A stretch of 40,002 bases of DNA from Bacteroides sp. CAG:144 (GTDB lineage: Bacteria; Bacteroidota; Bacteroidia; Bacteroidales; UBA11471), in contig HF999710.1 of NCBI GenBank assembly GCA_000434215.1, forward strand, positions 50,020 to 90,021. Reading direction: 5' to 3'. Positions 1-8,858 of the stretch are shown in pieces (within the stretch, counting starts at the first letter, position 1; every line of letters begins with the position of its first letter). A program made the position numbers and the translations under genes. Under the pieces are notes generated by a model. That model saw only the letters and a program-made list of their open reading frames with translations, ran no database searches and had not been told where the DNA came from.

Positions 1-835
1 GGTCGTCATTGATATAGCCACCTCTTTCATCGACAAAATAGTCGCCATACCCCAAAGACTGAGCTGCTTTCCAAACCTTGTCTACAATACCAGGAGCTTG
101 CTGCATCGAAACGCCTTCCCGAGGAAACCGGCAATTTTTCCCGCCTACCATATCGAGCAAAATACCATAACGCGCCCGATAAGCCGGATTATGAGGTCTA
201 CGAGCCCAATACTGAGAACCGAGCGCCCAAGAATCACCCTGCTCGGGACGGTCGGAAAAATAAGGCCGGCCATAATCTTCTACATCGAAAAATATGATAT
301 CTATTCCTATCCGCGGAGACCGGGCATGTATCTGACGTGCCGTTTCGAGCAAAACGGCTACACCACTCGCCCCGTCATTTGCCCCGTCGATAGGCAACCG
401 ATGATTTTTCTGCTGCGGATCATTATCGGCATAAGGGCGTGTATCCCAATGGGCAAAGAGCAGTACCCGGTCTTTTTTTTCGGGAGAATAAGATGCAATG
501 ATATTACATGCATCGAGCATCGTCCCGTCATAGGCCCTCACCCGAAAATCCTGTAAAACCACTTGCGCCCCATGTCGACGCAACTCGGTTGTCAGATATT
601 CAGCCGCATTGCGGTGAGCCGGAGTATTGGGTACACGAGGACCAAATGCCACTTGACGCTCGACATAAGCAAAAGCCGAGTCGGCATTGAAATCCGGCAC
701 ATCGACAACATGTGAAGGTGCTTGAGTTTGCGAAGAAGAGGAAGAAGGTTGGCGACAAGCCGTCGTAAAAAGCATTACAATGAAGCAGCCCAAACAAAGG
801 AGCACAGAAAACAAAGAAAAACGACGTCTCATCAT
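1..835 (-). CDS. M28 family zinc peptidase / glutaminyl cyclase-like lipoprotein (C-terminus cut by window edge)
   Basis: The reading frame runs from ATG at 835 off the left edge, so the 3' end is missing (about 278 codons seen). The N-terminus has arginines, a hydrophobic core and a lipobox-like FTTAC with Cys27, followed by a serine-rich stretch, so it is probably a lipid-anchored envelope protein. The family signature is clear: FAHWDTRPYAD and GANDGASGVAVLLE hold the first zinc ligands and FFDVEDYG an acidic ligand. M28 members are either aminopeptidases or glutaminyl-peptide cyclases; this arrangement resembles the bacterial cyclase-like group, but the choice between the two is inference. 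A second ATG lies one codon downstream. It has its own promoter in the 75-base gap behind the C26-M19 gene. No frameshift is seen. Confidence 0.85.
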   Translation of the reverse strand, partial: MMRRRFSLFSVLLCLGCFIVMLFTTACRQPSSSSSQTQAPSHVVDVPDFNADSAFAYVERQVAFGPRVPNTPAHRNAAEYLTTELRRHGAQVVLQDFRVRAYDGTMLDACNIIASYSPEKKDRVLLFAHWDTRPYADNDPQQKNHRLPIDGANDGASGVAVLLETARQIHARSPRIGIDIIFFDVEDYGRPYFSDRPEQGDSWALGSQYWARRPHNPAYRARYGILLDMVGGKNCRFPREGVSMQQAPGIVDKVWKAAQSLGYGDYFVDERGGYINDD

Positions 836-853
836 GGTATAGGTTTTGACTTC

Positions 854-861
854 CAAAGATA
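854..861 (-). promoter_or_regulatory. Promoter -7 box for the M28 gene
   Basis: On the minus strand this reads TATCTTTG, a perfect match to the Bacteroidetes -7 consensus TAnnTTTG, about 20 bases upstream of the ATG at 835. The -33 element is weak. Confidence 0.6.
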
Positions 862-910
862 AAAGATTTTCAACAAAAATATCGGTCTATGCAATTTATA
901 TTTACACTTT

Positions 911-2809
911 TTAAGAGTAATTCTCTGCCGCATTCTGCACGCATCGCATTACCCTGAGAAAATTTCCTCCCCATATTTTTTCGAGCATCTCCTCGGTATA
1001 TCCTTTTCTTAACAAAGCCTTTGTAATATTTATCAGTTCATCGGCCGCCTCACAACCGGGAATACCTCCGCCACCATCGAAATCAGAACCGATACCGACA
1101 TAATCGGCACCCACCAATCGCACAACATGATCGATATGCGCGACAATATCGGCCATCGAGGGTTTTCTTCCCTTCACCAAAAAATATTCATAGAGACAAA
1201 TCTGAATCACTCCGCCGCGAGCCGCAAGAGTACGAATCTGATCATCGGTCAAATTCCTCGGGTGATCGCACAAAGCCCTGCACGAAGAGTGCGTCGAGAC
1301 AACCGGTACACGGCTCGCCTCCAACACATCATAGAAACTTCTTTCGGAGACATGGGCCAAATCGACCATCATTCCCACCCGGTTCATCTCCCGCACGACT
1401 TCGCGGCCGAAATGGCTCAAACCGCCGTGTTCGCCTGTCCCCTTTGCCGAATCGCATATATCATTGTCGCCGTTATGGCATAGCGTCATATATACAACTC
1501 CCATACGACGGAAACGTGCCACTTGGGAAAGATCGCGACCTATGGCATACCCGTTCTCGATTCCCATGAAAACAGCTTTCTTCCCGGCTCTTTTCAGGCG
1601 ACGGACATCGTCGGGAACAAACGCTTGCTGTACACGTTCGGGATAACGAGCCAACTGCCGGCCCAATTCTTCCAGTATCGCGTCGGCTTTTTCCGTTGCC
1701 GATTTCAAACCATCTTCATCTCTTTTCCCTTGCGGGAGATAAGCCACCATACATGTCGCATCGATGCCTCCGTCTTCCATTTTCGGCAAATCCACTTTCA
1801 GACGGGAATCGCGTCGGCCGACATCTATCTTCTCCGGGAAAAACATGGGAGTATCGCAGTGCGAATCGAGCGACACATATTCCTCGTGAAAAGTTCGGGC
1901 CCGTCTATATATGCGCGCCTCATCGACCAAATACTCGAAAAGAGGCAAAGACATTTCGTCTCCTCCGGCCAAAAGCTGCTCGGGATGCCACTGTACGCCA
2001 TAAACCGGATAATAAGGGCTCTCGACGGCTTCATTCACTCCGTCGGGCGAAAACGCGACGGCCTGCAACGACGGGGCCACGTCCCGCACAGCCTGATGAT
2101 GCAATGAATTGACTCCGATATGTACCGTTCCCAACAAACGAGCAAGAAGTGATCCCTCCACAAGAGAAACATCATGGGTGGGCTGCCGCTTATCGCTTTC
2201 TTGTGAGTGAGGCAATACACCGGCCGGATATTCCGTAGGCAGGTCTTGATAAAGCGTTCCTCCCAATGCCAAATTAATAAGCTGGTGTCCCCGACAAATA
2301 CCGAAAACGGGAAGCTGACGACGCAAAGCCATTCGTAAAAGGGAAAATTCCGTAATATCCCTTTCGGCATCGGTACAATCGGCCAACGGAGAAAGATCCT
2401 TTCCCAAAACAGCCGATGAAAAATCACCTCCGCCCGTCAGCAAAAGACCGTCGATACGGTCGACGATACGTTCCAATACAGCAGAATCGGCACACACGGG
2501 CAAAAGCAATGGAGCACCGCCAGCACGACGTACAGCCTCGACATAAGGATCGGCAATACAGGTAAGGTTCTCACCGGAACGGTGATTGCTGGTAATACCG
2601 ATAACCGGAAGACCGGAATATCCGCAACGATTGTCGATTTCGAGAAAAAGAGCCGACAACGGCGCAGTGAGCCGCTCATCGGAAAAAAGATTTTCCATCA
2701 TTCCATTTTCATATATCCGATAAGACACGAGGCGACCCGAAAAGGCCGCCTCGCAGACATACGGAAAGAATACGATACATAAAACGACAAGCCGAATACT
2801 ACAACGCAT
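911..2809 (-). CDS. Fusion: C26 glutamine-amidotransferase-type hydrolase + M19 membrane dipeptidase
   Basis: This 632-residue protein carries two complete enzyme domains. Residues 1-22 look like a signal peptide. Residues about 67-300 match the gamma-glutamyl-gamma-aminobutyrate hydrolase/peptidase C26 family: LLLTGGGDF, nucleophile Cys172 in GICRGHQ, and His275/Glu277 in QWHPE. Residues about 312-630 match M19 (renal-type) dipeptidase: the metal pair His317-x-Asp319 in DSHCDTP, then [26 protein letters not shown] and [12 protein letters not shown]26 enzymes cleave gamma-glutamyl amides and M19 enzymes cleave dipeptides, so successive trimming of gamma-glutamyl peptides, or of peptidoglycan-derived peptides in the periplasm, is a reasonable inference. 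The start overlaps the end of asd by 11 bases, implying translational coupling. The catalytic residues I can place are intact in both halves. Confidence 0.9.
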   Translation of the reverse strand: MRCSIRLVVLCIVFFPYVCEAAFSGRLVSYRIYENGMMENLFSDERLTAPLSALFLEIDNRCGYSGLPVIGITSNHRSGENLTCIADPYVEAVRRAGGAPLLLPVCADSAVLERIVDRIDGLLLTGGGDFSSAVLGKDLSPLADCTDAERDITEFSLLRMALRRQLPVFGICRGHQLINLALGGTLYQDLPTEYPAGVLPHSQESDKRQPTHDVSLVEGSLLARLLGTVHIGVNSLHHQAVRDVAPSLQAVAFSPDGVNEAVESPYYPVYGVQWHPEQLLAGGDEMSLPLFEYLVDEARIYRRARTFHEEYVSLDSHCDTPMFFPEKIDVGRRDSRLKVDLPKMEDGGIDATCMVAYLPQGKRDEDGLKSATEKADAILEELGRQLARYPERVQQAFVPDDVRRLKRAGKKAVFMGIENGYAIGRDLSQVARFRRMGVVYMTLCHNGDNDICDSAKGTGEHGGLSHFGREVVREMNRVGMMVDLAHVSERSFYDVLEASRVPVVSTHSSCRALCDHPRNLTDDQIRTLAARGGVIQICLYEYFLVKGRKPSMADIVAHIDHVVRLVGADYVGIGSDFDGGGGIPGCEAADELINITKALLRKGYTEEMLEKIWGGNFLRVMRCVQNAAENYS

Positions 2810-3806
2810 TTTCTCGTATCAGATATTCGGCAATCTGCACGGCATTCAAGGCTGCACCTTTTTTTATTTGGTCACTTACCGCCCAGAAAGTCAACCCATT
2901 CGGATTTGAGATATCTTTGCGGATACGTCCCACATACACAGGATCTTTCCCTGCAATATCGAGAGGCATGGGATAAGTACGGTTGGCCGGTTCGTCCATA
3001 AGTACAACCCCGTCGGCTTTGGCAAAAGCCTCACGGGCTTCTTCGACCGACACAGGACGTTCGGTCTCGACCCAAATAGCCTCGGAATGAGCTCGTATCA
3101 CCGGGACACGCACACACATGGCACTGACCTTTACATCGGAGTGCATGATCTTACGGGTCTCATTGAACATTTTCATTTCCTCCTTGGTGTAGAGGTTGTC
3201 GGTAAACACGTCGACCTGAGGTATCACGTTATAAGCCAACTGATAGTAGAACTTCTGTACCGTAGGAGCTTCACCTTTCATCAGCTCTTCATACTGGTGC
3301 ACAAGCTCGTCCATAGCTGCGGCACCCGCCCCGCTGGCAGCCTGGTAAGTTGCAACATGTACCGACTTGATATGCGAAAGATTTTCTATGGCCTGCAATG
3401 CTACCACCATCTGTATCGTTGTACAATTGGGATTGGCAATCACTCCCCGGGGGCGCACTTTGGCATCGGGGCCATTGACTTCGGGCACGACCAAAGGCAC
3501 GTCATCGTCCATACGGAAAGCACTGGAATTATCGATCATCACAGCCCCGAATTTGGTAATGGTTTTTTCAAATTCTTTCGACGTACCGGCTCCTGCCGAT
3601 GTAAAGGCAATATCCACGCCTTTAAAATCATCGTTGTGCTGCAACTCTTTCACAACAATATCTTTACCCCGGAAGTTATATGAAGTTCCGGCACTACGAG
3701 ACGAACCGAACAGCAACAATTCGTCAATCGGGAAATTTCTCTCGGCCAAAACCCGCAGGAACTCTTGTCCCACAGCTCCACTGGCTCCGACAATGGCTAC
3801 ATTCAT
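2799..3806 (-). CDS. asd: Aspartate-semialdehyde dehydrogenase
   Basis: The 335-residue product matches aspartate-semialdehyde dehydrogenase over its full length. It reduces aspartyl-4-phosphate to aspartate semialdehyde with NADPH, the branch-point step to lysine/diaminopimelate, threonine and methionine. The N-terminal NADP loop [14 protein letters not shown] is present, and the catalytic Cys128 lies in NPNCTTIQ. The active-site region around [11 protein letters not shown] is also recognisable. The start at 3806 is the first codon before the nucleotide-binding strand and fits the family. It is first in a minus-strand unit with the C26-M19 fusion, whose start lies inside the last codons of asd. 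The supply of diaminopimelate and the peptide-hydrolase partner hint at a cell-wall link, but that is inference. Confidence 0.96.
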   Translation of the reverse strand: MNVAIVGASGAVGQEFLRVLAERNFPIDELLLFGSSRSAGTSYNFRGKDIVVKELQHNDDFKGVDIAFTSAGAGTSKEFEKTITKFGAVMIDNSSAFRMDDDVPLVVPEVNGPDAKVRPRGVIANPNCTTIQMVVALQAIENLSHIKSVHVATYQAASGAGAAAMDELVHQYEELMKGEAPTVQKFYYQLAYNVIPQVDVFTDNLYTKEEMKMFNETRKIMHSDVKVSAMCVRVPVIRAHSEAIWVETERPVSVEEAREAFAKADGVVLMDEPANRTYPMPLDIAGKDPVYVGRIRKDISNPNGLTFWAVSDQIKKGAALNAVQIAEYLIRENAL

Positions 3807-3869
3807 TTGTTATCTTATTTTTTATGACTATTCAACAGCTTGAATCTTTCAGTTGTCGCTTTCAACTGA

Positions 3870-3899
3870 CAAAGATGTTTCGATTTTAAAACTTGGCAA
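3870..3899 (-). promoter_or_regulatory. Promoter for asd
   Basis: On the minus strand a TTTTG-type -33 element ends at 3897, followed by 19 bases and CATCTTTG (3877-3870). That is one mismatch from TAnnTTTG with ideal Bacteroidetes spacing. The leader would be about 57 bases. Confidence 0.55.
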
Positions 3900-4009
3900 A
3901 ATTAACGGTTTTCCTTATATTTCATACTCAAACGTCCACTTTTTTATCAAAAATGGTGCTTTTCTGTACGATTTCAGCCTTTCGAGGCCGATCATATCCT
4001 CTTTTTTCT

Positions 4010-4017
4010 TACTTTTG
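4010..4017 (+). promoter_or_regulatory. Promoter -7 box for the antiporter gene
   Basis: TACTTTTG matches TAnnTTTG exactly and lies 47 bases before the ATG at 4065. The 258-base divergent gap 3807-4064 holds this promoter and the asd promoter and nothing else I recognise. Confidence 0.6.
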
Positions 4018-4064
4018 TTCATTCATTTTTCAAACCGAAATCGTACCTCAGAAATTTCAGAATC

Positions 4065-6248
4065 ATGGATGTCAGCCGATTCTTACCCACATTACCGTTT
4101 ACCGATCCGGTACTGATATTTTTTATCGTGCTGACTATAATTCTGTTCGCCCCCTTGTTGCTGAACAAACTGCGTATCCCCCACATCATCGGCATGATTT
4201 TGGCCGGGACCTTGTTCGGCCCGCATGGGCTGGATTTCCTCGCTTATGACAGCAGTTTCAAAATTTTCGGGAATGTCGGCTTGCTCTACCTAATGTTTCT
4301 GGTAGGGCTTGAAATGAACCTGAATGATTTCCGGAAAATAAAACTTCGCGGCATCACATTCGGCATATACACATTTATAATCCCCATGATACTGGGTACA
4401 TTATCGAGTATCTACCTGTTACATCTCGACCTCACGACATCTATTCTGTTGGCCAGTATGTATGCGTCGCATACGTTGGTGGCCTATCCTATCGTACTCC
4501 GGTACGGCGTAGGAAGGCGTCCGGCGGTAACCATTACCATAGCAGGCACTATCATTACCGTATTGGGGGCACTCATCATACTCGCCGTCATCGTAGGTAT
4601 GCAGACGGGAACTATCAACGAATGGTTCTGGGTACGTCTCATTCTCTCCATGGTCGCATACAGTTTGTTTATTCTTTTCGTCTTTCCGCGCATCGCCCGA
4701 TGGTTTTTCAAAAAATATAACGATAACGTATCACAATACATCTTCGTACTGGCTCTCGTCTTTCTCGCTTCGGCCCTCGCCAAACCCGCCGGGCTCGAAC
4801 CGATTCTCGGAGCATTTTTCGTAGGCGTCGTACTCAATCGTTTCATACCCTCGGTATCTCCGCTGATGAACCGTATAGAGTTTGTGGGCAACGCCCTTTT
4901 CATTCCTTATTTTCTCATCGGAGTGGGAATGCTCATAGATCCGTCCGTCGTATTTTCGGGTTGGAAGGCACTGTTTGTCGCAATCGTCATGTCGGCAGTC
5001 GCCACCATTTCGAAATGGTTGGCCGCTTGGATTACTCAAAAAAATTTCGGCCTCGATAAAATCGACCGTGCCATGATTTTCGGGCTGAGCAACGGACAGG
5101 CAGCCGCCACCCTCGCCGCCGTACTTATCGGTTATGACATCGGTTTATTCGACATCAATATCCTCAACGGTACAATTATCATGATTTTGGTAACATGTAC
5201 CATCAGTTCTTTTGCAACCGAACGCGCCGCACAAAAAATGGCAACCCTACAACCGGCCGAAGATCCCGATAAAAACCAAGACAATACCGGCCATGCCCGC
5301 ATTCTTATACCCGTTGCCAACCCCGATACGCTGGAAAACCTTGTAAACCTTGCCGTTTTGGCAAAGGGGCAGCATAAGCAACAACCGCTTTACGCTTTAC
5401 ATGTCATCGATGACAACAAGACCGCATTACGTTCAGGAGAAGCCGGACAGATGTTGCTGGACAGAGCTACAAAAATCGCAGCAGCATCGGACACCCGACT
5501 TACCGGCCTATCCCGATACGATGTAAATATCACCAGCGGAATCATTCATACGATCAAAGAACAGAATATTTCAGACGTCATACTAGGTTTGCACCACAAA
5601 AGCAATATCGTCGACAGCTTTTTCGGCTCGAAAATAGAGAATTTGTTGAAGAGCACCCACAAAATGGTCGCTATCACCAAGTGCATCATACCTATAAACA
5701 TGACGACCCGTATCGTCGTCGCCGTTCCCGAAAAAGCCGAATACGAAAGCGGATTTACCAAATGGATAGACCGTATCGCCAACATCGGAAAACAAATAGG
5801 ATGCCGGGTTGTTTTCTATGCACACCACAACACCATCATCGCTTTGAGAAACGTATTGCGACACAACCGATACGGCATCTCCTGCGAATTTGAAGTACTC
5901 GACGACTGGGCCGATATACTCACGCTTACAGGCGTTGTCTTGCAAGACGACTTGCTCGTCGTTGTCAGCGCCCGCCACACGTCCCTTTCATACAACAGCG
6001 AATTCGAAAAACTCCCTCTGCAACTCTCCCGATATTTTGCAGGGAATAACTTTATCGTACTCTTCCCCGAACAATTTGGAGAAGAAAACGAGCAACTCAC
6101 GTTTACATCAGATCCCCTATCTATCGACGTACAACACAACTATACCCGCTTTACAACCGTACGCGATTTCTTCGAAAAATTCTCCCGCCGCCGTAAGTTG
6201 TGGAACCATCGTCGGCAAAAACTCAAACAAAAGCGGAAAGAAAAATAA
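4065..6248 (+). CDS. CPA2/Kef-type cation:proton antiporter with C-terminal universal-stress-like region
   Basis: This 727-residue membrane protein has an N-terminal half (about 15-395) with a dozen hydrophobic segments typical of the sodium/proton exchanger domain. Examples are LRIPHIIGMILAGTLFGP, VGLLYLMFLVGLEMNL, and ILGAFFVGVVLNRFIP. It would exchange K+ or Na+ for protons across the inner membrane. The C-terminal half (about 410-690) is soluble and cytoplasmic. It contains HARILIPVANPD and TTRIVVAVPEKAEY, which look like the starts of two universal-stress-type alpha/beta domains, a plausible nucleotide- or stress-sensing module. The last 20 residues are strongly basic (SRRRKLWNHRR). It appears monocistronic, with its own promoter. 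Ion specificity cannot be told from sequence. Confidence 0.88.
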   Translation: MDVSRFLPTLPFTDPVLIFFIVLTIILFAPLLLNKLRIPHIIGMILAGTLFGPHGLDFLAYDSSFKIFGNVGLLYLMFLVGLEMNLNDFRKIKLRGITFGIYTFIIPMILGTLSSIYLLHLDLTTSILLASMYASHTLVAYPIVLRYGVGRRPAVTITIAGTIITVLGALIILAVIVGMQTGTINEWFWVRLILSMVAYSLFILFVFPRIARWFFKKYNDNVSQYIFVLALVFLASALAKPAGLEPILGAFFVGVVLNRFIPSVSPLMNRIEFVGNALFIPYFLIGVGMLIDPSVVFSGWKALFVAIVMSAVATISKWLAAWITQKNFGLDKIDRAMIFGLSNGQAAATLAAVLIGYDIGLFDINILNGTIIMILVTCTISSFATERAAQKMATLQPAEDPDKNQDNTGHARILIPVANPDTLENLVNLAVLAKGQHKQQPLYALHVIDDNKTALRSGEAGQMLLDRATKIAAASDTRLTGLSRYDVNITSGIIHTIKEQNISDVILGLHHKSNIVDSFFGSKIENLLKSTHKMVAITKCIIPINMTTRIVVAVPEKAEYESGFTKWIDRIANIGKQIGCRVVFYAHHNTIIALRNVLRHNRYGISCEFEVLDDWADILTLTGVVLQDDLLVVVSARHTSLSYNSEFEKLPLQLSRYFAGNNFIVLFPEQFGEENEQLTFTSDPLSIDVQHNYTRFTTVRDFFEKFSRRRKLWNHRRQKLKQKRKEK

Positions 6249-6349
6249 CAGGCAATAATCCCGGGAAAGCGCAGAAACGATTTGCCAGATTTTTTCAACA
6301 TTTCATAGCGATTTCCTATTAAAGTCCATCGTTTCTCAACAATTTTGCA

Positions 6350-6357
6350 TACCTTTG
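6350..6357 (+). promoter_or_regulatory. Promoter -7 box for nfnA-nfnB
   Basis: TACCTTTG matches TAnnTTTG. Transcription would start near 6362-6364, which rules out the in-frame start codon at 6345 and supports ATG at 6387. Confidence 0.65.
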
Positions 6358-6386
6358 CAATCCAATATAATCACACTACCTATCGC

Positions 6387-7178
6387 ATGAATAAAATAAT
6401 CAGCAAAGAGTACTTCTCTGCCAACGTCGTCAAATTCGACGTAGAAGCTCCGCTCATTGCCAAAGCCCGTAAAGCAGGACACTTCGTCATCGTCCGCACA
6501 GGAGAAAAAGGAGAACGCATTCCTTTGACCATTACATCTTCCGATCCCGAGCGAGGCACCATCTCTCTCGTCATACAAGCCGTCGGAAAATCGACACGGA
6601 AATTATGTTCCCTCGAAGCCGGCGATTACATCACCGATGTCGTAGGCCCATTGGGACAAGCTACCCATGTCGAAAAAGTCGGCACAGTCGTTTGTTGCGG
6701 TGGGGGGGTAGGCGTCGCCCCTCTATTGCCCATCGTCGAAGCCATGAAAAAAGCCGGAAACCGGGTTATTACGGTATTGGCTGCACGCACCAAAGAACTG
6801 ATTATCCTCGAAGAACAAGTGCGTCCCTATTCCGATGAAGTAATCATTATGACCGATGACGGCTCATACGGCAAAAAAGGACTCGTTACCCATGGTGTGG
6901 AAGAGGTTATCAACCGCGAAAAAGTTGACTTATGTGTTACAATAGGGCCGGCCATCATGATGAAGTTCGTTTCACTTCTTACAAAAAAATACGATATTCC
7001 TACGATGGCATCGCTCAACACGATTATGGTCGACGGCACAGGTATGTGCGGCGCATGTCGCGTTACCGTAGGCGGAAAAACAAAATTCGTATGCGTCGAC
7101 GGCCCCGAATTCGATGCTCACCAAGTAGATTTCGACGAAATGCTCATGCGACTTTCTTCGTATAAAGGAATCGAATAA
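6387..7178 (+). CDS. nfnA: NfnA-type ferredoxin-NADP+ oxidoreductase subunit (sulfide dehydrogenase subunit-like)
   Basis: The 263-residue product has an FAD-binding barrel (1-95, with RIPLTITSSDPERGTISLVIQ) and an NAD-binding domain with CGGGVGVAPLLPIVEA (104-119). It ends in a [2Fe-2S] site with Asp216, Cys221, Cys224 and Cys236. Three cysteines plus one aspartate is the unusual ligand set known for NfnA. With NfnB it forms the cytoplasmic NfnAB complex, which bifurcates electrons between NADPH, NAD+ and ferredoxin. Older annotations call it sulfide dehydrogenase or dihydroorotate dehydrogenase electron-transfer subunit. The start at 6387 is chosen over 6345 because 6345 precedes the likely transcription start. 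nfnB follows after 12 bases. Confidence 0.88.
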   Translation: MNKIISKEYFSANVVKFDVEAPLIAKARKAGHFVIVRTGEKGERIPLTITSSDPERGTISLVIQAVGKSTRKLCSLEAGDYITDVVGPLGQATHVEKVGTVVCCGGGVGVAPLLPIVEAMKKAGNRVITVLAARTKELIILEEQVRPYSDEVIIMTDDGSYGKKGLVTHGVEEVINREKVDLCVTIGPAIMMKFVSLLTKKYDIPTMASLNTIMVDGTGMCGACRVTVGGKTKFVCVDGPEFDAHQVDFDEMLMRLSSYKGIE

Positions 7179-7190
7179 ACGCAATCACTC

Positions 7191-8666
7191 ATGGACAACA
7201 AAGAATATCTGAACGCAGAAAGAGCGGCATCATGGCGTGAAGCTCTCCGCAAATCGAAACCCAATAAAGATCGTATCAACATCTCCCGCACAGAGATGAA
7301 CGAGCTTACCCCCGACTACCGCATAACATGCAACGAGGAGGTAAATCAAGGTCTCACCCGGGAACAGGCTCTCATCGAAGCATCTCGTTGCCTCGACTGC
7401 CCCGATCCACTTTGTATTACGGGCTGCCCCGTGGGTATAAACATACCCAAATTCATCAAAAACATCGAACGGGGAGAAATTCTCGAAGCGGCAAAAACGC
7501 TGAAAGAAACCAGTGCGTTGCCCGCCGTATGCGGCCGTGTATGCCCGCAGGAGAAACAGTGCGAATCGAAATGTTTCTATTTGCAGAAACTTAAAAAACA
7601 GCCTGTCGCCATCGGATACCTCGAACGTTTTGCAGCCGACTACGAACGGGAAAGCGGGCAAATATCCACTCCGGAAATACCGTCCCGTAACGGCATAAAA
7701 ATAGCAGTTGTCGGTTCCGGCCCTGCCGGACTTTCATTTGCAGGCGACATGATAAAAAAAGGATACTCGGTAACCGTATTCGAAGCTCTCCACGAAATCG
7801 GAGGCGTTCTGAAATACGGAATCCCGGAATTTCGTCTGCCCAACCGCATCGTAGACGTGGAAATCGATAGTCTGCGAAAAATGGGTGTCGAATTCATAAC
7901 CGATTGCATCATAGGAAAAACGCTCTCTTACGAAGATCTGCATGAAATGGGATTCAAAGGAATTTTCGTCGCCAGCGGAGCCGGTTTGCCTCGTTTCATG
8001 AACATCCCGGGAGAAAACCTCATTGGGGTGATGTCGAGCAACGAATACCTTACACGGGTAAACCTGATGCATGCAGCCGAGCCTGATGCCGAAACACCGG
8101 TCTTTCACGGACGACGTGTCGCCGTTATCGGTGGCGGAAACACGGCTATGGATTCGGTGCGCACAGCACGACGCTTAGGAGCCGAGCGCGCCATCATCGT
8201 ATATCGCCGCAGCGAAGACGAAATGCCGGCCCGTACCGAAGAAGTAAAACACGCCAAGCAAGAAGGCATCGAATTCCTCACACTGCATAACCCCATTGAA
8301 TACATAGGGGACGAAAAAGGGCACGTTACCAAAATGCGTTTGCAAAAAATGGAATTGGGTGAGCCAGACGAATCGGGTCGCCGCAGCCCGGTCGCCATAC
8401 CGGGAGCCATTGAAGAAATCGATATCGACGAGGTTATCGTCAGTATAGGCGTATCCCCCAATCCTCTCATACCTCATACAGTAAAGGGTCTTAACATCAG
8501 TAAATGGGGAACAATAGTCGTCGATCAAGAATCCATGAAGAGCGATCTGCCCGACCTTTACGCCGGAGGCGATATCGTGCGGGGTGGAGCTACCGTCATT
8601 CTCGCTATGGGCGACGGACGACGGGCTGCCGCCGCTATGGACGCACAATTATCACTCTCTCATTAA
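7191..8666 (+). CDS. nfnB: NfnB-type NADPH-dependent FAD/FeS oxidoreductase (glutamate synthase small-subunit family)
   Basis: The 491-residue product belongs to the glutamate synthase small-subunit family. An N-terminal ferredoxin-like domain carries two groups of cluster cysteines: Cys67, 70, 75, 79 and Cys114, 118, 124, 128, in the spacing expected for two [4Fe-4S] clusters. A dinucleotide fold follows (GSGPAGLSFAGDM from 175), then a second one at VAVIGGGNTAMDSVRTARRLG for NADPH, and a C-terminal FAD signature LYAGGDIVRGGATVILAMGDGRRAA. Many databases label it glutamate synthase, but its position directly behind nfnA and the absence of a gltB-like large subunit argue for the bifurcating transhydrogenase. 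That role is known for the family and inferred here. A strong terminator follows. Confidence 0.88.
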   Translation: MDNKEYLNAERAASWREALRKSKPNKDRINISRTEMNELTPDYRITCNEEVNQGLTREQALIEASRCLDCPDPLCITGCPVGINIPKFIKNIERGEILEAAKTLKETSALPAVCGRVCPQEKQCESKCFYLQKLKKQPVAIGYLERFAADYERESGQISTPEIPSRNGIKIAVVGSGPAGLSFAGDMIKKGYSVTVFEALHEIGGVLKYGIPEFRLPNRIVDVEIDSLRKMGVEFITDCIIGKTLSYEDLHEMGFKGIFVASGAGLPRFMNIPGENLIGVMSSNEYLTRVNLMHAAEPDAETPVFHGRRVAVIGGGNTAMDSVRTARRLGAERAIIVYRRSEDEMPARTEEVKHAKQEGIEFLTLHNPIEYIGDEKGHVTKMRLQKMELGEPDESGRRSPVAIPGAIEEIDIDEVIVSIGVSPNPLIPHTVKGLNISKWGTIVVDQESMKSDLPDLYAGGDIVRGGATVILAMGDGRRAAAAMDAQLSLSH

Positions 8667-8684
8667 CAGTATATCCAAGCAAGT

Positions 8685-8726
8685 AAAGAATGCCGCCCGA
8701 TGTTGATGTTGGGCGGCATTCTTTTT
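8685..8726 (+). terminator. Intrinsic terminator of nfnA-nfnB
   Basis: A 14-base stem (8685-8698 with 8711-8724) with a GC-rich core GCCGCCC, a 12-base loop and a run of T residues lies 18 bases after the nfnB stop. Confidence 0.9.
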
Positions 8727-8795
8727 TGAAGAGAGAAAAAACCTTGAATTTCGCTAAAATGAATTTATAATCATTTTCTATCGGAGAAGTATTAT

Positions 8796-8803
8796 TATCT
8801 TTG
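8796..8803 (+). promoter_or_regulatory. Promoter -7 box for the TPR/YD-repeat gene
   Basis: TATCTTTG is a perfect TAnnTTTG match, about 56 bases before ATG 8859. A TTTTC run about 18 bases upstream is a weak -33 element. Confidence 0.6.
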
Positions 8804-8858
8804 CTTAGATTTAATCATCAACAACCCGATTTCCAATCCTTTCGATCCCCGGTCCACC

